Positions 9,425 through 20,178 of a stretch of DNA of 64,000 nucleotides are shown piece by piece (position 1 is the first letter of the stretch; each line of letters begins with the position of its first letter). Below the pieces are notes generated by a model. The model worked only from the letters and a program-made list of their open reading frames with translations. It searched no databases and was not told where the DNA came from. A program made the position numbers and the translations under genes. This DNA is from Seonamhaeicola algicola (GTDB lineage Bacteria > Bacteroidota > Bacteroidia > Flavobacteriales > Flavobacteriaceae), in the NCBI RefSeq assembly GCF_007997385.1, contig NZ_VOSC01000012.1, positions 372,001-436,000 on the forward strand. The letters are read 5' to 3'.

Positions 9425-9973
9425 ATGCAGGTAGAAGAAACATATTTAAAAGGCTGTTTTGTAATAACACCCAAAGTGTTTGGTGATGATAGAGGTTATT
9501 TTTACGAAAGTTTCAATGCAAAAAAGTTTGAAGAGCTTACAGGATTAAGCGTAAATTTTGTTCAAGATAATTTGTCTAAATCATCAAAAGGTGTTTTAAG
9601 AGGCTTACACTTTCAAACAGGAGTTTTTGCGCAAGCTAAGTTAGTAAAAGTTGTTAAAGGGAAAGTACTAGATGTTTGTGTTGATTTAAGAACAGAATCT
9701 GAAACATTTGGCAAACATTTTTCAATTGTTTTAGATGCCGAAAAACATCAGCAATTATTTGTTCCAAGAGGATTTGCTCACGGTTTTCATGTTTTAGAAG
9801 ATAACACATTGTTTTCATATAAATGTGATAACTTTTATAATAAAGAAGCTGAATCTGGCATTATTTATAATGATGAACAGCTTAATATTAATTGGCTTAT
9901 TTCAGAAGATATCATTATGTCTGAAAAAGATAAAGTACTGCCTACATTAGAAACTTATACGCAGTTAAAATGA
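9425..9973 (+). CDS. rfbC: dTDP-4-dehydrorhamnose 3,5-epimerase
   Basis: RmlC epimerises dTDP-4-keto-6-deoxyglucose at C3 and C5. The 182-residue cupin-fold protein shows GDDRGYFYESF, the RGLHFQ motif with the catalytic His, and the VPRGFAHGFHVLED segment. It begins 5 bp after rfbA, and its stop overlaps the start of rfbD by 4 bp (ATGA-type coupling). Confidence 0.97.
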   Translation: MQVEETYLKGCFVITPKVFGDDRGYFYESFNAKKFEELTGLSVNFVQDNLSKSSKGVLRGLHFQTGVFAQAKLVKVVKGKVLDVCVDLRTESETFGKHFSIVLDAEKHQQLFVPRGFAHGFHVLEDNTLFSYKCDNFYNKEAESGIIYNDEQLNINWLISEDIIMSEKDKVLPTLETYTQLK

Positions 9974-10827
9974 AAAAGCATATTTTAGTAACTGGTGCCA
10001 ATGGGCAGTTGGGAAACTCTATAAAAAAACAGGAAAACCAGTGGCCGCATTTTAGATTTATATATACAGATTCCAAGACCTTAGATATAACAAATCAAAA
10101 TGTTGTAGAAACTTTTTTTAAGAAAAATAGTATAGAGTATTGTATTAATTGTGCCGCTTATACAGCTGTTGATCAAGCCGAAACCGATCAAGAGCTAGCG
10201 TTTAAAATTAATGCACTGGGGCCAAAATACTTAGCCTTGGCCTGTAAAGCGAGTAATGCCGTTTTAATTCATATATCAACTGATTTTGTGTTTGATGGTT
10301 GCAAAACCAGTCCTTATACCGAAACCGATACTCCTAACCCCATTAATGCGTATGGACGAACTAAGTTACAGGGCGAAAATTCTATAGTACAAACAACAGA
10401 GCAGTATATTATTATTCGTACTTCTTGGTTGTATTCGGAATATGGTCATAATTTTATGAAAACCATGCTGCGCCTATCTAAAACCCGTAGCGAAATAAGT
10501 GTGGTTAATGATCAGGTAGGAAGCCCAACATATGCAGGCGATTTGGCTACAGCAATTTTAAAGATTATAGATAGCAAAACTATCCAATATGGATTGTACC
10601 ATTACAGTAATACAGTCGAAACCAGTTGGTATGATTTTGCCAAAACCATATTTAAGTTTGCTAATAAAGATGTAAAAGTAAATCCTATTGCTTCGGCTCA
10701 TTACCCTACATTAGCTAAACGCCCTAATTACAGTGTTTTACAAAGCGAAAAATTGTTAGAACAGTTTAATATTAAAGCTTCACGGTGGGAAAGTCATTTA
10801 AAAAAGGTTTTGGAAGGGCTAACATAG
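9970..10827 (+). CDS. rfbD: dTDP-4-dehydrorhamnose reductase
   Basis: RmlD reduces dTDP-4-keto-rhamnose to dTDP-L-rhamnose with NAD(P)H. The 285-residue SDR protein has GANGQLG near its start, NCAAYTAVDQAE, STDFVFDG, the YGRTKLQGE active-site Tyr/Lys pair and the RTSWLY segment. It overlaps rfbC by 4 bp and is the last gene of this operon. The next gene is 192 bp away, behind its own promoter. Confidence 0.97.
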   Translation: MKKHILVTGANGQLGNSIKKQENQWPHFRFIYTDSKTLDITNQNVVETFFKKNSIEYCINCAAYTAVDQAETDQELAFKINALGPKYLALACKASNAVLIHISTDFVFDGCKTSPYTETDTPNPINAYGRTKLQGENSIVQTTEQYIIIRTSWLYSEYGHNFMKTMLRLSKTRSEISVVNDQVGSPTYAGDLATAILKIIDSKTIQYGLYHYSNTVETSWYDFAKTIFKFANKDVKVNPIASAHYPTLAKRPNYSVLQSEKLLEQFNIKASRWESHLKKVLEGLT

Positions 10828-10887
10828 TATCACTAAGGCAGCTCTAAAACCTGAGTTTTGCCGTTTAACAAGGAGTAAGTTGTAGAA

Positions 10888-10907
10888 TTATAAAACATGT
10901 TTTATAA
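10888..10907. repeat. 20-bp perfect palindrome between rfbD and the variable polysaccharide locus
   Basis: TTATAAAACATGTTTTATAA is its own reverse complement. It has no T-tract and lies 54 bp upstream of the promoter at 10961-10990. It could be an operator for a dimeric regulator or a weak hairpin at the end of the rml transcript. The rest of the 192-bp gap, apart from that promoter, shows nothing recognisable. Confidence 0.6.
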
Positions 10908-10960
10908 GTTTTAAAGCATATTTAACTCAGATTGAAAATAATTTATTAAAGTTGTTAACC

Positions 10961-10990
10961 TTGTAAAGCTTTGGAATTATGTTAGCTTTG
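10961..10990 (+). promoter_or_regulatory. Promoter of the variable surface-polysaccharide locus
   Basis: TTG at 10961-10963 and TAGCTTTG at 10983-10990 are separated by 19 nt, an exact match to the Bacteroidota sigma-A consensus (TTG, about 19, TAnnTTTG). The ATG of the first locus gene follows 29 nt later, giving a leader of about 20-25 nt. Confidence 0.75.
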
Positions 10991-11019
10991 TATAATAACT
11001 GAAATATCAGGTTTTAAAA

Positions 11020-11768
11020 ATGACAATTAAAAACATAGGAGTAATAATTCAAGCAAGAACATCTTCAACAAGATTACCAAAAAAAATTATCAAGAAGTTT
11101 GATGGTAATAATACCTTTTTAGATGTATTGTTAAAAAGAATGTTGTTGGTACCAAAAGAAATACCTGTAGTTTTAGCAACATCAACTAATGTAAATGATC
11201 AAGTATTGTCAGAATACGCCTCAAAATATAATTTGCCAATTTTTTTTGGTTCTGAACATAATGTTTTAAACCGTTTTATAGAATGTGCAGATTCTTTTGG
11301 TTTTGACAAAATAATTAGAGTTTGTTCGGATAATCCTTTTATAGATATCAATTTGATTTTAGAGCTCATTGAAGATTATAACGGAGAAGATTATTTATCA
11401 TTCATGGTTAATGGAAAACCGAGTATTTTAACTCATAGCGGTTTTTTTTCAGAAATGGTCTCTGTTGAAGCATTAAAAAAAGTAAAGAAAACTAAAAATG
11501 AAAAATGCTTAGAGCATGTTACAAACTGTATTTATATGTGCTCAGATCAATTTAAAGTTAAGTTTATAGAAAAGAATCTTCCTCAGTCAATTAGGTGTAC
11601 ATTGGATACAGAAAAAGATTTTGAAAATTTAAAAAGTGTTTATTTTAATTGGTATGAGAGAATACAAAATAAAAACTTTTTATTTGATGACTTAGTTAGA
11701 TTTTTAAAATATGATGATACTGAAAATTTGTTAGAAAAAATGGAAAAAGAAATAAAAAATAATACAAA

Positions 11769-11772
<4 letters not shown>
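11020..11772 (+). CDS. SpsF/NeuA-like cytidylyltransferase
   Basis: The 250-residue protein begins with VIIQARTSSTRLPKK, the nucleotide-binding loop of the SpsF and acylneuraminate cytidylyltransferase family, and continues with VCSDNPFID, which carries the metal-binding Asp. Family members activate ulosonic acids by transfer of CMP from CTP in the cytoplasm. It is the first gene after the locus promoter and overlaps the NeuB-type synthase by 4 bp, which supports a role in making a CMP-ulosonate. Which sugar is activated cannot be read from the sequence. GC content falls from here on compared with the rml genes. Confidence 0.8.
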
Positions 11773-13327
<1,555 letters not shown>

Positions 13328-13364
13328 AAATCATTTATTGGTTTGGTAATAAATGAGAAGTTGA

Positions 13365-14615
13365 ATGAAATATAAATCTAAGAGGTTTCTTCATGTGTGG
13401 GAAGATATTCTACAAATATGGTTTTCAGGTTACTTAGAAATAGTGTCTCGAGAACGAAGAGAACAAATATCTCCTATTTCAATTAAAGATAAGTGTATTG
13501 TTATATTTAAAGAGTTTATAAAAGAGTTTATAAAATTATTTATAAAAAATAGAATACCTAAAAATAAAATATGGTGTTTCAGTATATCTTCAAATAATTA
13601 TGAATCTTTAAAATCAATTAAAGCTAATTTAGATGATTCTATTTTTGTACACCCTTTTAGTTTTAATGATAGGCATCAAAATAGTTATCCAATTAATTTT
13701 AGTAGAAAATTTTTATATAGCTTATGGTTTCCTTTTAATTTTTTAATTTTCTATTTCCAATCTAAATCTGGAAGCAATGGGTTATACGATCTTTTTTTTA
13801 AAGCTAATGGAATATATTCCGAAAGTTTAAGATTAATTAAAAAAAGTAAACCAAAGGCTATCATATTTGCTAATGATCATGAAATAATCCCCAGAGGTTT
13901 ACTGTTAGCTGCTAAAAACTTAAATGTACCAATTATATATATCCAACATGCTTCTGTGTCTAATTATTTTCCTGTTTTAGATTTTGATTATGCTTTGTTG
14001 GAAGGAAAAGATGCTAAAGATAAATACTTAAATATAGGTAACACCTCAACCTGTATTTATTTAGTAGGGATGCCAAAATTTGACAAATATTTAGAACGAG
14101 TAAATAGAAATACTTTAGTTAAAGTCATAGGAATAGCTTATAACGCTATGGATAATCTTGAATTAATAAAAAGAACAGTTATAGTTTTACAAAACTACTT
14201 TCCTGACATAGAACTCATTGTTCGTGCACATCCTTCGGATAAACGAAGCTTAAATTTAGATAGTGTGAAAAAATCAATACCTCAAAAGGAATCAGTTTTT
14301 GATTTTTTAAGTAGGATAGACTTATTAATAGCGGCAGAATCTTCCATACACTTAGAAGCGATAATGTTAAATGTATATTCAATAAGCTATAGTTTTAGTA
14401 ATTCTAAATTTTTAGATTATTATGGTTTTGTAAAAAATAATTTAGTTAAGCATTATTTAAATTTAGATGATATAATAGAGGAAATAAATAGTATTGGAAA
14501 TAATAAACCAAATGTGCAAAAAAAAGCAGAATATTATAATGCAGCTTTAAATTCTGATTTTTATGGAAAATCTTCAGAGAAAATCCGTGATATTATAAAA
14601 TCTAAGATTTTATGA
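13365..14615 (+). CDS. Putative GT-B glycosyltransferase, possibly ulosonate transferase
   Basis: I do not recognise the exact family of this 416-residue protein. The C-terminal half has features seen in GT-B transferases that use CMP-ulosonates or CDP-linked donors: IIYIQHAS, LIVRAHPSDKR (like the polysialyltransferase and glycerophosphotransferase HP motif) and LIAAESSIHLEAI, which resembles the donor-binding Ser/Glu segment. It starts 37 bp after the ulosonate phosphatase gene and overlaps the flippase gene by 4 bp, so it is a reasonable candidate for transferring the ulosonic acid. That assignment is inference from position and weak motifs. Composition is strongly AT-rich. Confidence 0.5.
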   Translation: MKYKSKRFLHVWEDILQIWFSGYLEIVSRERREQISPISIKDKCIVIFKEFIKEFIKLFIKNRIPKNKIWCFSISSNNYESLKSIKANLDDSIFVHPFSFNDRHQNSYPINFSRKFLYSLWFPFNFLIFYFQSKSGSNGLYDLFFKANGIYSESLRLIKKSKPKAIIFANDHEIIPRGLLLAAKNLNVPIIYIQHASVSNYFPVLDFDYALLEGKDAKDKYLNIGNTSTCIYLVGMPKFDKYLERVNRNTLVKVIGIAYNAMDNLELIKRTVIVLQNYFPDIELIVRAHPSDKRSLNLDSVKKSIPQKESVFDFLSRIDLLIAAESSIHLEAIMLNVYSISYSFSNSKFLDYYGFVKNNLVKHYLNLDDIIEEINSIGNNKPNVQKKAEYYNAALNSDFYGKSSEKIRDIIKSKIL

Positions 14616-16030
14616 TTAGTAAGTTAATTAAAAACTCCAGCATTTATAGTGTTTTAATGCTACTTCAGAAAGGAATAAATTTCATTCTTATTCCTGTCCT
14701 GACGGTGTATTTATCAACCTATGATTATGGTGTTGTTGCTGTAGTATTGGCTATAAATGCTTTTTTAAATGTGTTTTATCTGTTGGCTTTACATGGTACC
14801 TTGAATAGGTTTTATTATGAATATAAAGACAATGAACTAATGGTAAAAAAGCTTTTTGGCACCATTATTACTTTTATTTTGTTCAATAGTGTTGTTGTTA
14901 CCCTAATTCTTTTATTAGGGCGAAAATGGTTGTTAAACCCTTTTTTAGGAGATGTGTCCTTCTCTCCATATATGATTTTAGGTCTAATATCAGTTGTGCT
15001 TAACCCTTGTTATACAATTTATCAAAACTCATTACAAGCTAGACAAGAAGGAATTAGATATGGAAAGAATAATGCAGCTTTTTTTTTAGTAAATATCTCA
15101 TTAGTGTTATTAAGTGTTACAGTTTTTAATTTAGGAGCTAAAGGTGTTTTAGGCTCTTTGGCTGTTACTAATATTATATTTTTTATATACACCCTTTTTA
15201 GCTTTAAAAATAATATTGTTTTTGGTGTAGATAAAAAATTATTAAAAAAATCTTTAAAATATGCATTTCCTTTAATACCTCATACTTTATCTGGGGTAGC
15301 TACTATGCTTATAGATAGGATATTGATAAATAAACTATTAAATGCTTCCTTAACAGGGGTATATAGTATTGGCAATAATTTTGGAAGTGTGGTTTTTTTA
15401 ATTGCATCTGGCATAAATCAAGCATTTGTACCATGGTTTAATCAAAAGGTAAAAGCCAATGATGTTGATGATTTAGGAAGTGTGTCAAAAGCATTAATCT
15501 TGTTTTATTGTTTAATAGCTTTAGGGTTGTCTTTTTTCGGAAAAGAAGTTATAATGTTTGTAACTCCCAAGCCATATCATATATCATGGCAGGTTATCCC
15601 TTTTATTTCTTTTGCTTTTGTTTACCATGGTGTATATTATTTTTTTGCAGGATCTTTGTTTTATGATATTCAAGGTCGGGGTAATAGAATAATACCAATA
15701 GCCACAATTTCTGCAGCGGTTTTAAATATAGTTTTAAACGTAACTTTAATTCCTATGTATGGTATTAATGGAGCGGCAATTTCTACATTAATGACTAAAA
15801 TAGCACTTGCTATATCATTAAAGTTTTTTTATACAAGGTATTTAAAAATAAATTATCCAGATTTGTTTTTACTTTTAGTTCCATTTGTGTTTTTTATCAT
15901 CTCTTTGTTTAGTTTTTATCAAATAGCCAATTTCTGGATTAAATTATTACTTTATTTAGCAATAGTTTTAATAATCTATATAGTAATGAAAAATAAAGTC
16001 ACGACTGTAATAAAACTATTGAAAAAATGA
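14612..16030 (+). CDS. Wzx-type oligosaccharide flippase
   Basis: This 472-residue integral membrane protein has about 12-14 hydrophobic segments and the MOP-superfamily start (LIKNSSIYSVLMLLQKGINFILIP). It also has the later PLIPHTLSG segment and the GINGAAISTL motif common in polysaccharide exporters. Wzx proteins move lipid-linked repeat units across the inner membrane for polymerisation by Wzy. It overlaps the upstream gene and the following glycosyltransferase gene by 4 bp each. Confidence 0.88.
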   Translation: MISKLIKNSSIYSVLMLLQKGINFILIPVLTVYLSTYDYGVVAVVLAINAFLNVFYLLALHGTLNRFYYEYKDNELMVKKLFGTIITFILFNSVVVTLILLLGRKWLLNPFLGDVSFSPYMILGLISVVLNPCYTIYQNSLQARQEGIRYGKNNAAFFLVNISLVLLSVTVFNLGAKGVLGSLAVTNIIFFIYTLFSFKNNIVFGVDKKLLKKSLKYAFPLIPHTLSGVATMLIDRILINKLLNASLTGVYSIGNNFGSVVFLIASGINQAFVPWFNQKVKANDVDDLGSVSKALILFYCLIALGLSFFGKEVIMFVTPKPYHISWQVIPFISFAFVYHGVYYFFAGSLFYDIQGRGNRIIPIATISAAVLNIVLNVTLIPMYGINGAAISTLMTKIALAISLKFFYTRYLKINYPDLFLLLVPFVFFIISLFSFYQIANFWIKLLLYLAIVLIIYIVMKNKVTTVIKLLKK

Positions 16031-17187
16031 AAATCCTTATTGTAAACACATTATATTATCCTTATAAAGTAGGAGGGGCTGAAATATCGGTTCAAGCCTT
16101 AGCTGAAAATCTAAAGAAACATGGAGCTACGGTTGCAGTTTTAACTTTGGGAGAATCTGAAGAGAAGGAAGATGTTAATGGAATAACAGTTTGGAGGCTA
16201 AAAATTGAAAATGTTTTTTGGCCATTTTCAGGTGCTAAGCAGAGCACCTTGAGTAAGGTGAAATGGCATTATAACGATGTATACAATAAAAGATACGACT
16301 TTAAAGTCACGTCTATTCTAAATAGTTTTAAACCTCAAGTGATGTTTACCAATAATCTTGGAGGTTTTTCTGTAAGATTATGGGTTTTAGCCAAGTCAAG
16401 AAACATTAAAGTGGTTCATACCATAAGAGATTATTATTTGCAGTGTCCAAAAACCACTAAATTTAATGGAGAACATAATTGTTTACAACTATGTACTTCA
16501 TGTAAACTGTATGCCGCTAAAAAGAAAAAAGCTTCAGTACTAATAGATTATGTTGTTGGTATTAGTCAATATGTGCTGCAAGATCATTTAGAAAACGGGT
16601 ATTTTCAAGGGGTTAAGCATAAGGTTATTTACAATGGATTTAGTTTTAATTACCAAGCCGAAAATTTTAAGTTGATTGATGATAATAAAGTTGTTTTTGG
16701 ATACATTGGTCAGATTAACAAGGAAAAGGGAGTTGAGTTAATGCTAGAAAGCTTTACGAAAGTAAAACATGACAATTGGAGACTTGTAATTGCAGGTAAG
16801 GTTGCCCCTGAATATTTAAAGACCTTAAAAGCCATTAATAATTCGGCGAAAATAGAATATTTAGGTTATACACTTAATTCTGAGTTTTATAATAAAATAG
16901 ATGTTTTAATAGTCCCTTCTTTATGGAACGAACCATTTGGAAGGGTGGTATTAGAAGGAATGATTAGTAACAAAATAGTTATTACTAATAAAAATGGAGG
17001 TATTAAGGAAATTATGAGTCAAAACCCAGAACTAACCTTTAATACTAATGACGAATTGACGAGGCTCATAGATTGTATCATTAAAAATAGACACGAATTG
17101 TCATTTAATAATAGTAAAGAATTCATGAAGACCTTTAATATTGAGAACACGGCTTTAGAATACCATAATTTATTTTCCGAAATTTAA
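16027..17187 (+). CDS. Glycosyltransferase family 4 protein
   Basis: A 386-residue GT-B retaining transferase. The N-terminal domain begins MKILIVNTLYYPYKVGGAE, with the GG acceptor-side loop. The C-terminal domain has FGYIGQINKEKG and the E(x7)E nucleotide-sugar motif in VPSLWNEPFGRVVLEGM. A Cys cluster in the middle (about 139-162, CPK...CLQLCTSC) is typical of one GT4 subgroup. It acts at the cytoplasmic face of the inner membrane on the lipid-linked glycan. The sugar specificity cannot be told. Confidence 0.9.
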   Translation: MKILIVNTLYYPYKVGGAEISVQALAENLKKHGATVAVLTLGESEEKEDVNGITVWRLKIENVFWPFSGAKQSTLSKVKWHYNDVYNKRYDFKVTSILNSFKPQVMFTNNLGGFSVRLWVLAKSRNIKVVHTIRDYYLQCPKTTKFNGEHNCLQLCTSCKLYAAKKKKASVLIDYVVGISQYVLQDHLENGYFQGVKHKVIYNGFSFNYQAENFKLIDDNKVVFGYIGQINKEKGVELMLESFTKVKHDNWRLVIAGKVAPEYLKTLKAINNSAKIEYLGYTLNSEFYNKIDVLIVPSLWNEPFGRVVLEGMISNKIVITNKNGGIKEIMSQNPELTFNTNDELTRLIDCIIKNRHELSFNNSKEFMKTFNIENTALEYHNLFSEI

Positions 17188-17192
17188 AAAAC

Positions 17193-18680
17193 ATGTTATT
17201 TAATTCCATTGCTTACTTAATTTATTTTCCTGTTGTCGTAGCCGTGTATTTTATAACACCGGCTAAATACCGCTACATTTGGTTGCTCATTTCTAGTTAT
17301 TACTTTTACATGAGCTGGAGTCCGAAATATGCTGTTTTAATGCTATTTTCTACGCTAGTTACTTATTTAAGTGGGGTTCTAATTCAACGTTCTAATTTAA
17401 AGGAAAACCTCAAGAATAAGGAATTTGAGAAAAAATTGTGGGTAGCACTTAGTTTTACAATAAACCTAGGCATACTTTTCTTCTTTAAGTATTTCAACTT
17501 TATAAATGAATCGTTTACCAGTGTTTTTAATTATTTTGGGATGAATTGGTGGATTCCTAATTTTGATGTTTTACTCCCAGTAGGTATCTCTTTTTACACT
17601 TTTCAGGCTTTAAGCTACACCATGGATGTGTATCGAGAAGATATTAAAGCAGAACATAATTTTGCAAAGTATGCGCTCTTTGTTTCTTTCTTTCCACAGC
17701 TTGTTGCTGGACCCATAGAAAAATCAACACACCTATTACCTCAGTTATCCAAACACTACAAATTTAATTATGAAAGGATGAAAGAAGGTTTGATTCTTAT
17801 AGGTTGGGGACTGTTTAAAAAGATTGTCATAGCAGATAGGCTCGCTGCTTTTGTAAATACTGTATATAACAATCCGAATCAATTTGAAGGTTTTACGCTA
17901 GTCGTTGCAACGGTATTTTTTTCCTTTCAAATATATTGTGATTTTTCATCGTATAGTGATATAGCTATAGGATCTGCTAAAGTGATGGGCTTTGATCTTA
18001 TGGAAAACTTTAAAAGACCGTATTTTTCTAAATCGATAGCAGAATTTTGGCGACGCTGGCACATTTCATTAGGAGGATGGTTTCGTGATTATTTGTATTT
18101 CCCCTTAGGAGGGAATCGAGTAAAAAAAATAATCTGGTATAGAAACATCATGATTGTTTTCTTATTAAGTGGTTTATGGCATGGTGCTAGTTGGAATTTT
18201 GTGATCTGGGGAGCGCTTCATGGTGTTTTTCAAGTCCTTAGCTTTGAGTTCGCTACGTTTAATAAAGGTATTACTAAGTTTTTAAAAATTAGAAAAAATA
18301 GCTTTAGTTATAAGCTTTATAATGTTGTGATTACCTTTGTTTTGGTAGATTTTGCATGGATATTTTTTAGAGCGAATAATTTTGCTGATACAAAATACAT
18401 TCTAACGCATCTGTTTAAATTTAATCCATGGGTATTTTTTGATGGCTCTTTATACAATATAGGACTCGATGAATACGATTTTAAATTGGCTATAATTTCT
18501 ATTTTATTCCTTTTATTTATTGATTTGGTTCAAAGAAAATACAAATTATCCGATTGGATAAAAGAACAACATATCTTTGTGAGGTGGGGTACCTATGGTT
18601 TTGTTATATTTTTTATGATTATTTTTGGCTATTATGGTTCAGGTTATGATGCTACTGAATTTATTTATTTTCAATTTTAA
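17193..18680 (+). CDS. MBOAT family O-acyltransferase (AlgI/DltB-like)
   Basis: This 495-residue multi-spanning protein has the family landmarks LPVGISFYTFQALSYT, FPQLVAGPIE, EFWRRWHISLG and GLWHGASWNF, where H330 is the likely catalytic His. MBOAT proteins of this branch carry acyl groups, usually acetyl, across the membrane for O-acylation of exopolysaccharide (AlgI) or teichoic acid (DltB). The next gene encodes an SGNH-type protein 3 bp downstream, the usual partner that places the acyl group on the glycan. It lies 5 bp after a glycosyltransferase inside the polysaccharide operon. Confidence 0.92.
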   Translation: MLFNSIAYLIYFPVVVAVYFITPAKYRYIWLLISSYYFYMSWSPKYAVLMLFSTLVTYLSGVLIQRSNLKENLKNKEFEKKLWVALSFTINLGILFFFKYFNFINESFTSVFNYFGMNWWIPNFDVLLPVGISFYTFQALSYTMDVYREDIKAEHNFAKYALFVSFFPQLVAGPIEKSTHLLPQLSKHYKFNYERMKEGLILIGWGLFKKIVIADRLAAFVNTVYNNPNQFEGFTLVVATVFFSFQIYCDFSSYSDIAIGSAKVMGFDLMENFKRPYFSKSIAEFWRRWHISLGGWFRDYLYFPLGGNRVKKIIWYRNIMIVFLLSGLWHGASWNFVIWGALHGVFQVLSFEFATFNKGITKFLKIRKNSFSYKLYNVVITFVLVDFAWIFFRANNFADTKYILTHLFKFNPWVFFDGSLYNIGLDEYDFKLAIISILFLLFIDLVQRKYKLSDWIKEQHIFVRWGTYGFVIFFMIIFGYYGSGYDATEFIYFQF

Positions 18681-18683
18681 TAG

Positions 18684-20168
18684 ATGAAAGAATATAAGTT
18701 TTTAAAAATACCAGCTTTTTTGATTGCAGTAACTTGTTTGTTTGTCTTGGTGAGTAACGTTTTTAACCCTAAAAGACCTAGGATAACTGCGTTTTACGAA
18801 GAGCCTAAAAATTCATTAGATGTTATTCTGTTAGGCAGCTCATATATGGCCAATGGTATCAATCCAAATGTTCTTTGGGAGCATAATAAAATTACAAGTT
18901 ACAATCTAGGAGTAGGGTCTCAACCCATCTGGATTTCTTATTTCTTTTTAAAAGAAGCTCTAAAGTATCAAACTCCCAAAGTAGTGGTTTTGGAAGCTTA
19001 CTATTTACACGATTTGAAAAATTATAAAAAGTATGATAATTATGCTTTAGAGGCTACAAATAGAAGAAGTTTAGATCAGTTGAATTTTTCATTAAACAAA
19101 ATTCAGGCTATTCAAGCAAGTGTGCCAACGGAAGAGTTTTGGGATTATTTTTTCACAATTAACAAATATCACGATCGTTGGAAAAATCTTTTGCAAAAAG
19201 ATTTTCAAATAAATAATGAGTTATCTGTTTACAAAGGGTTTTCTAAAGTAAATCGAACCTTTGTAGATACAAGAATTGAAAAATATGGTGTTAAAATAGA
19301 AAATAAACCAAAGGCGCTACACCCTAAAAGTGTTGATTATTTTAAAAAAATCGTAGCATTATGTAGGGAGCATAATATTCAATTGGTGCTGCTGAAAACA
19401 CCAATGTCCCAATTTGTTTATAGCCAAGACCATGCAGATACCATGATGGCTATTAAAGAACTTGCAAATGAAAACGATGTGGATGTATTAGATTTTAATA
19501 GCTTCTACCGAAATATTGGTTTTGATTTTAAAAAACACATGTCTGATCAAGGTGGCCATTTGAATGGCGAGGGCACTAAAATAGTGTCTAAGATTTTAGG
19601 TGACAGCCTAGAAATGAATTATTTTCAGAATAAAAGAACAAAAATAGGTGTAACTGAGATATGGAATGATACTTTTAGTAAGTATAAAAAACTTGAGAAT
19701 GCAAAATGGGCTGTGGCTAGAATTAAAAAATCCAAAACACTCCCAGAGTATTTAAACTATGCAAAATCATTAGATTTGCTTGTTTTGATTTCTGTTTTGG
19801 ATGACGGTAGTGGCCAGTACCGAAATTATCATAAAACTTTTAGTGAGATAGGGTTAACTTCTGAGTTGAATAAAAAATTCCGTTGGAGTTATTTAGCGAT
19901 TAAGAATAATAAAACAGGATATGTAAAAGAAATAGTTGATAGCGTAGCCATTAATCATACATTTCATATGGGTAAGCTTGATATTTCAATGCTTAGCATT
20001 GGTGGTAATAAGGCAGGGAACAGGTCAAGTATAAAAATTAACGGTAAAGAGTACTCTAAAAATAAAAGAGGCCATAACTTTGTGATTGTTAATTTAAAAG
20101 ATGAAACAGTTTTTGATGCTTTTAATGTAGATACCCATGGCGATAATAAATTAATCATAAAAAGGTAA
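18684..20168 (+). CDS. SGNH hydrolase-like O-acyltransferase partner with C-terminal FAM3/ILEI-like domain
   Basis: The 494-residue protein has an N-terminal membrane or signal anchor (about 9-26) and an SGNH-like domain: block I LLGSSYMANG with Ser52/Ser53, and a late Asp288-x3-His292 pair in DQGGHLN. It follows an MBOAT gene, the same pairing as AlgI with AlgJ/AlgX or DltB with DltD, so it probably completes O-acylation of the polysaccharide in the periplasm. The last 140-160 residues resemble the ILEI/FAM3 (POMGNT1-stem) fold: LVLISVLDDGS, FRWSYLAIKN, GNRSSIKINGKEY, KRGHNFVIVNLKDE and FNVDTHGD. The two halves appear in the reverse of the usual order. That domain call is from memory of motifs and needs checking. 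Confidence 0.75.
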   Translation: MKEYKFLKIPAFLIAVTCLFVLVSNVFNPKRPRITAFYEEPKNSLDVILLGSSYMANGINPNVLWEHNKITSYNLGVGSQPIWISYFFLKEALKYQTPKVVVLEAYYLHDLKNYKKYDNYALEATNRRSLDQLNFSLNKIQAIQASVPTEEFWDYFFTINKYHDRWKNLLQKDFQINNELSVYKGFSKVNRTFVDTRIEKYGVKIENKPKALHPKSVDYFKKIVALCREHNIQLVLLKTPMSQFVYSQDHADTMMAIKELANENDVDVLDFNSFYRNIGFDFKKHMSDQGGHLNGEGTKIVSKILGDSLEMNYFQNKRTKIGVTEIWNDTFSKYKKLENAKWAVARIKKSKTLPEYLNYAKSLDLLVLISVLDDGSGQYRNYHKTFSEIGLTSELNKKFRWSYLAIKNNKTGYVKEIVDSVAINHTFHMGKLDISMLSIGGNKAGNRSSIKINGKEYSKNKRGHNFVIVNLKDETVFDAFNVDTHGDNKLIIKR

Positions 20169-20178
20169 TACGGTTCCT

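Noticed and set aside
10840-10870. AAAAC...GTTTT hairpin after rfbD as an intrinsic terminator
   Set aside because: The stem is only 5 bp and AT-rich, with no T-tract.
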